From: QQUJ01 sp050287605
GTDB lineage: Bacteria; Pseudomonadota; Gammaproteobacteria; QQUJ01
NCBI GenBank assembly: GCA_050287605.1
Contig: JBNKCG010000027.1
Location: 3,548-67,547, forward strand
Length of the DNA: 64,000 nt
Direction: 5' to 3'
The position numbers and the translations under genes were made by a program. Shown piece after piece: positions 59,999-64,000 of the stretch; within the stretch, counting starts at the first letter, position 1; each line of letters starts with the position of its first letter. A model generated the notes under the pieces. The model was not told the origin of the DNA, ran no database searches, and saw only the letters and a program-made list of their open reading frames with translations.

Positions 59999-62911
59999 AT
60001 GAACTCATCCACATCGGTAAGCTCGGGCGTCCCATCGACGATGCGCGCTGCCATCGAACGGCTTCCCGAGCCGCTGCGCCTCGCGGTGGCCCGTTATTGG
60101 GATAGCTACGCGGAGGCCGCCCCCGCGCCGTTGTCCGACCCGCAGTGGTCGGAGGAGACGGCGCGGGTGTGGGCATGCAGCGATTTCGTTGCCGCGGCCT
60201 GCGCCCAGTATCCACTGTGGTTGGAGGACCTCATCGCCAGCGGGGACTTGGAACACGCCTACCCGCCCGGCGAGTACGGTACTCGCTGCCGGGAGCGGCT
60301 TGCCGCAGCGTCGGATGAGGCGTCGCTGATGCGCGTGCTGCGCCGCTTCCGGATGCGCGAGATGGTGCGCATCGCGTGGCGCGACCTCGCCGGGCGTGCC
60401 GACCTCGACACCACGCTGCGTGAGACCTCAGCGCTGGCCGATGCCTGCATCCAGGAAACCCTGGCCCGCCTCGACGCGTGGCAGCGCGCCGAATGGGGAG
60501 TGCCCACCGGTGCGAATTCTGGTACCGCGCAGTCGCTGGTGGTGCTGGGTATGGGCAAGCTCGGCGCCGGCGAGCTCAACTTCTCCTCCGACGTGGATCT
60601 GATCTTCGCCTATCCCGAAGCGGGAGAAACCGTCGGTGTTGCGCGCCAGCGCAGCAACGAGCAGTACTTCCTGCGGCTGGGGCAGCAACTGATCCGCGCG
60701 CTGGACGAACGCACTGCCGACGGCTACGTGTTTCGCGTGGACATGCGTCTGCGCCCCTACGGCGACGTCGGTCCATTGTCCATGAGCTTCGGAGCGCTGG
60801 AAGCCTACTACCAGACGCAGGGCCGCGAGTGGGAGCGCTACGCCATGATCAAGGCGCGCGTGGTGGCCGGCGAGCAGCGCAGCGGCGAGCACTTGCTCAG
60901 CCTGCTGCGCCCGTTCGTCTACCGGCGCTACCTCGATTTCGGCGCGTTCGAGTCGCTGCGCGAGATGAAACAGATGATCGCCGCTGAGGTGCGCCGCAAG
61001 GGCATGGCGGGCAACGTCAAGCTGGGGGCGGGCGGCATACGCGAGATCGAATTCATCGGCCAGGCGTTTCAACTGATCCGCGGCGGTCGCGAGCCGACGC
61101 TGCGCATCCGCCCCATCCTCGACGTGCTGGAGGTGCTGGCGCAGCAGGAGTTTTTGCCGCGCTATGCCACCGAGGAGCTGCAAGCGGCCTACCGATTTCT
61201 ACGCCGGGTGGAGAACCGTCTGCAGGAGCGCGCCGATCAGCAGGTGCATAGCCTGCCCGAAGACGAGGCCGGGCGATTGGTGCTCGCCTTCGCGATGGGG
61301 TACGACCAGTGGCAGGCGCTGGAGCGTGATTTGCAGCGTCATCGCGGCCGCGTCGCCGCGCAGTTCGAACAGGTTTTCGCAGCACCGCAGGGCGAGGATG
61401 CGCAGACCGACGATGACGTCTGGGTATCGTTGTGGGCGGAGAACCTGACTCCAGAGGAGGCGCTGCAGCAGCTGCAGGCGGCGCGCTACGGCGATGCGCA
61501 GGAGGCGTGGCGCCTCATTGTCGCGCTGCGCGAGTCACACGCCAGCCGCGCGCTTTCGGACCAGGGCCGCAGCCGGCTCGATCGGCTGATGCCGTTGCTG
61601 TTGGCGGCGGTGGCGGGCACCGAGCGACCCGATCGCGGCCTGCCGCGGGTGTTGGCGTTGATCGAGGCCGTTGCCCGGCGCACCGCGTATTTGTCACTGC
61701 TCATCGAGCACCCCATGGCGCTGTCGCAGTTGGTGAAGCTCACCGCGGCCAGTCCGTGGATTGCGCGTTTGCTGACGCGCCATCCCTTGTTGCTGGATGA
61801 ACTGCTCGATCCGCGCACGCTCTATCAGCCGGCGACGCGGGAACAGCTCGATCGCGAACTGGCGGAGCGTCTGACGACGGCGGCGCCCGATGATCTCGAA
61901 CAACAGATGGAGGTGTTGCGGCTGTTCAAACAGGCCAACGAATTGCGTGTAGCCGCCGTCGACGTGGCGGGAGTGATGCCGCTCATGGTGGTCAGCGACC
62001 ATTTGTCGTGGATCGCCGAGGCTGTATTGGCGCAGGTGTTGAACCTGGCGTGGCGACAGATCAGCGTGCGCCACGGGGATCCGTTCCATACCGTTGACGG
62101 CCAGCGGCGGCGCGCCGGTTTCGCCATTGTCGCCTACGGCAAACTGGGCGGGCTGGAGCTGGGGTACGGTTCGGACCTGGATATCGTCTTCCTGCACGAC
62201 AGCGTCGGTGCCGAGGCGTGCACCGACGGTGAAAAGGTGGTGGACAACAACGTCTTCTTCTCGCGGCTGGGCCAACGCATCATTCACCTGCTGGGGACCG
62301 CAACCGCGGCCGGCGTGCTCTACGAAGTGGACATGCGCTTGCGCCCCAGCGGGGCATCGGGGCTCTTGGTGACCAGCGTCGAAGCCTTTGCCGACTATCA
62401 GCGCGCCGAGGCGTGGACTTGGGAACACCAAGCGCTGACCCGGGCGCGCTGCGTGGCAGGTGATCCGGCGATCAGCGAGCGCTTCGCCCGTATCCGGGCC
62501 GACGTACTGGCGCACCCGCGCGATCCCGAGCCGCTGCGCCAGGAGGTGTGCCGGATGCGTCTGCGCATGCGCGAGCAACTGGGCAGCGGCGTCCGGGATG
62601 CGTTCGACCTCAAGCAGGATACCGGCGGTATCGCCGACATCGAATTTCTGGTGCAGTTTCTGGTGCTGCGCTGGGCGCACGAACATCCCGCCGTGTACCG
62701 TTATACCGACAACATCCGCCAACTGGATGCCCTGGCGCAGGAGGGGTTATTGGCGCGTAGCGATGCCGCCGTGCTCACCGATATCTATCGGCGCTATCGG
62801 GCGCGCGTTCACCGCCTCAAACTGCAGGAAGTGGAGGGGCGCGTGGGCGCCGACGAGTATCGCGACGAGCGTGCCACGGTGGCCGCCCTCTGGGAGCGGG
62901 TCATGGGGTAG
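59999..62911 (+). CDS. glnE: Glutamine synthetase adenylyltransferase/deadenylase
   Basis: Controls glutamine synthetase by attaching or removing AMP, in response to PII. 970 aa. Two nucleotidyltransferase domains are visible: GMGKLGAGELNFSSDVDLIF in the N-terminal (deadenylase) half and AYGKLGGLELGYGSDLDIVF in the C-terminal (adenylase) half, each followed by VDMRLRP. The start is unclear: 59999 (MNSS) is used; a GTG at 59954 or ATG at 60041 are possible. No strong ribosome binding site decides it. Confidence 0.96.
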   Translation: MNSSTSVSSGVPSTMRAAIERLPEPLRLAVARYWDSYAEAAPAPLSDPQWSEETARVWACSDFVAAACAQYPLWLEDLIASGDLEHAYPPGEYGTRCRERLAAASDEASLMRVLRRFRMREMVRIAWRDLAGRADLDTTLRETSALADACIQETLARLDAWQRAEWGVPTGANSGTAQSLVVLGMGKLGAGELNFSSDVDLIFAYPEAGETVGVARQRSNEQYFLRLGQQLIRALDERTADGYVFRVDMRLRPYGDVGPLSMSFGALEAYYQTQGREWERYAMIKARVVAGEQRSGEHLLSLLRPFVYRRYLDFGAFESLREMKQMIAAEVRRKGMAGNVKLGAGGIREIEFIGQAFQLIRGGREPTLRIRPILDVLEVLAQQEFLPRYATEELQAAYRFLRRVENRLQERADQQVHSLPEDEAGRLVLAFAMGYDQWQALERDLQRHRGRVAAQFEQVFAAPQGEDAQTDDDVWVSLWAENLTPEEALQQLQAARYGDAQEAWRLIVALRESHASRALSDQGRSRLDRLMPLLLAAVAGTERPDRGLPRVLALIEAVARRTAYLSLLIEHPMALSQLVKLTAASPWIARLLTRHPLLLDELLDPRTLYQPATREQLDRELAERLTTAAPDDLEQQMEVLRLFKQANELRVAAVDVAGVMPLMVVSDHLSWIAEAVLAQVLNLAWRQISVRHGDPFHTVDGQRRRAGFAIVAYGKLGGLELGYGSDLDIVFLHDSVGAEACTDGEKVVDNNVFFSRLGQRIIHLLGTATAAGVLYEVDMRLRPSGASGLLVTSVEAFADYQRAEAWTWEHQALTRARCVAGDPAISERFARIRADVLAHPRDPEPLRQEVCRMRLRMREQLGSGVRDAFDLKQDTGGIADIEFLVQFLVLRWAHEHPAVYRYTDNIRQLDALAQEGLLARSDAAVLTDIYRRYRARVHRLKLQEVEGRVGADEYRDERATVAALWERVMG

Positions 62912-62999
62912 CTATCGAATCGGCGGAGAGTTGCGCTAAAATCGCCCCCCTTGTGCGGCGCATCTGCGCCTGGGCGGAAGTCACCGAGGAGACCGAGAC

Positions 63000-63923
63000 A
63001 TGTCGCTAGCCGATCGCGACGGCGTTATCTGGATGGACGGCGAAATGGTGCCGTGGCGCGACGCTAAGGTGCATGTGCTGACCCACACGCTGCACTACGG
63101 CATGGGCGTGTTCGAAGGTATTCGCGCCTATCATACCGATCGCGGGACCGCCATCTTCCGGCTCCAGGAACACACCGACCGCCTGTTTCGCTCGGCCCAC
63201 ATCCTGGCCATGCCCATGCCGTTCGACAAGGCGACGATCAACGAAGCGGTCGTGGCGTCGGTGCGAGAAAACGGACTCGACAGTGCGTACGTACGTCCCG
63301 TCGTGTTTTACGGCTCTGAGGGGATGGGGCTGCGGGCCGATAATCTCAAGGTGCACGTCTCCATCGCCGCCTGGTCGTGGGGCGCGTATCTGGGGGCGGA
63401 GAACCTGGAGAAGGGCATCCGCATCCGCACCTCCTCGTTCAACCGCCACCACGTCAACGTCACCATGTGCCGCACCAAGGCCAACGGCAACTACATCAAC
63501 TCCATGCTGGCGCTGAACGAGGCGCTCACCTGCGGCTACGACGAAGCGCTGTTGTTGGATACCGAAGGCTACGTGGCCGAAGGTAGCGGCGAGAACCTGT
63601 TCATCATCCGCGACGGCGTCATCTACACGCCGGAACTGACCTCGGCGCTGGACGGTATTACCCGCCAAACGGTAGTGACGCTGGCCGAAGAGTTGGGCTA
63701 CAAGATCTGCGAAAAGCGCATCACCCGCGACGAGGTCTACGTCGCCGACGAGGCGTTTTTCACCGGCACAGCGGCCGAAGTGACCCCCATCCGCGAGGTC
63801 GACAACCGCGCCATCGGCAGCGGACGACGCGGGCCGATCACCGAGCGCCTGCAGAGCCTCTACTTCGACGTGGTCCAGGGTCGGACGGAAGACGCCCACG
63901 GCTGGTTGACCATCGTCTCGTAA
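63000..63923 (+). CDS. ilvE: Branched-chain amino acid aminotransferase
   Basis: 307 aa, fold type IV PLP enzyme. DGVIWMDGEMVPWRDAKVHV, HYGMGVFEGIRAY, YVRPVVFYGSEGMG, the Lys in CRTKANGNYINSMLAL, EGYVAEGSGENLF and FTGTAAEVTPIREVD. Makes leucine, isoleucine and valine from their keto acids. A GGAG-containing site precedes the ATG. It follows glnE by 88 nt, the usual gammaproteobacterial order. Confidence 0.96.
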   Translation: MSLADRDGVIWMDGEMVPWRDAKVHVLTHTLHYGMGVFEGIRAYHTDRGTAIFRLQEHTDRLFRSAHILAMPMPFDKATINEAVVASVRENGLDSAYVRPVVFYGSEGMGLRADNLKVHVSIAAWSWGAYLGAENLEKGIRIRTSSFNRHHVNVTMCRTKANGNYINSMLALNEALTCGYDEALLLDTEGYVAEGSGENLFIIRDGVIYTPELTSALDGITRQTVVTLAEELGYKICEKRITRDEVYVADEAFFTGTAAEVTPIREVDNRAIGSGRRGPITERLQSLYFDVVQGRTEDAHGWLTIVS

Positions 63924-63947
63924 GACACCTACGCAAAGGACAGAGCA

Positions 63948-64000
63948 ATGCCCGGCTCCAACACCGCCACCCACCAGAACGCCTATCAGACGCCCAACGC
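63948..64000 (+). CDS. Start of a small gene after ilvE (truncated by window edge)
   Basis: Only MPGSNTATHQNAYQTPN is visible. AAAGGA precedes the ATG, 24 nt after ilvE. In many gammaproteobacteria a short zinc-finger (CHCC-type) protein is encoded here; the visible residues neither confirm nor exclude this. Confidence 0.5.
   Translation, partial: MPGSNTATHQNAYQTPN

Overview
The window is a contiguous stretch of a GC-rich gammaproteobacterial chromosome. This is inferred from gene order: groES-groEL beside fxsA and cutA, rhlB divergent from trxA-rho, dusB-fis, nudE divergent from yrfG, and the ytcA-mdtN-mdtO-mdtP order. The ubiT/ubiU/ubiV set points to a facultative anaerobe that makes ubiquinone with and without oxygen, perhaps a Chromatiales-like lineage; the genus cannot be read from the sequence. 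I saw no rRNA, tRNA, CRISPR array, prophage or intact insertion sequence.

Layout. 1-1.4 kb: end of zur with divergent znuA across a candidate Zur operator. 1.4-7.5 kb: small stand-alone genes (cupin, GDCCVxC protein, response regulator, MerR, hot-dog thioesterase, D-2-hydroxyacid dehydrogenase, tag). 7.6-12.5 kb: a four-gene efflux operon of the YtcA/MdtNOP type. 13.2-14.1 kb: ArsR repressor coupled to an SRPBCC protein. 14.2-17.3 kb: a periplasmic binding protein overlapping an orphan sensor kinase. 17.5-19.6 kb: hydrolase, lepB, cytochrome b561. 19.7-22.5 kb: one-orientation accessory genes (two GNATs, a DHFR-like reductase, small unknowns) that look like an old cassette array. 22.5-27.6 kb: ppc and a DcuS/DcuR-like system. 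27.7-35.4 kb: sugar dehydrogenase, MFS, moaA, metallopeptidase, Yip1, cysQ-nudE, yrfG, YkgJ.

37.4-37.9 kb: the most unusual locus, on the minus strand between conserved genes. It has a near-consensus sigma-54 promoter, a leader resembling a c-di-GMP-I (GEMM) aptamer, two overlapping small reading frames each with a good ribosome binding site, then a hairpin with a 33-nt C/U-rich loop containing CCUCCUU (the anti-Shine-Dalgarno sequence), a second hairpin and a strong intrinsic terminator.

38.1-64 kb is mostly housekeeping: rhlB/trxA/rho; ubiT, ubiU and ubiV for O2-independent ubiquinone synthesis; purD-maoC-purH; fis-dusB; prmA, accC, accB and aroQ; a lone DsbD N-terminal domain with a TlpA-like thioredoxin; cutA; fxsA; groESL under a CIRCE operator; a hemerythrin; glnE; ilvE; and the start of a further gene at the right edge.
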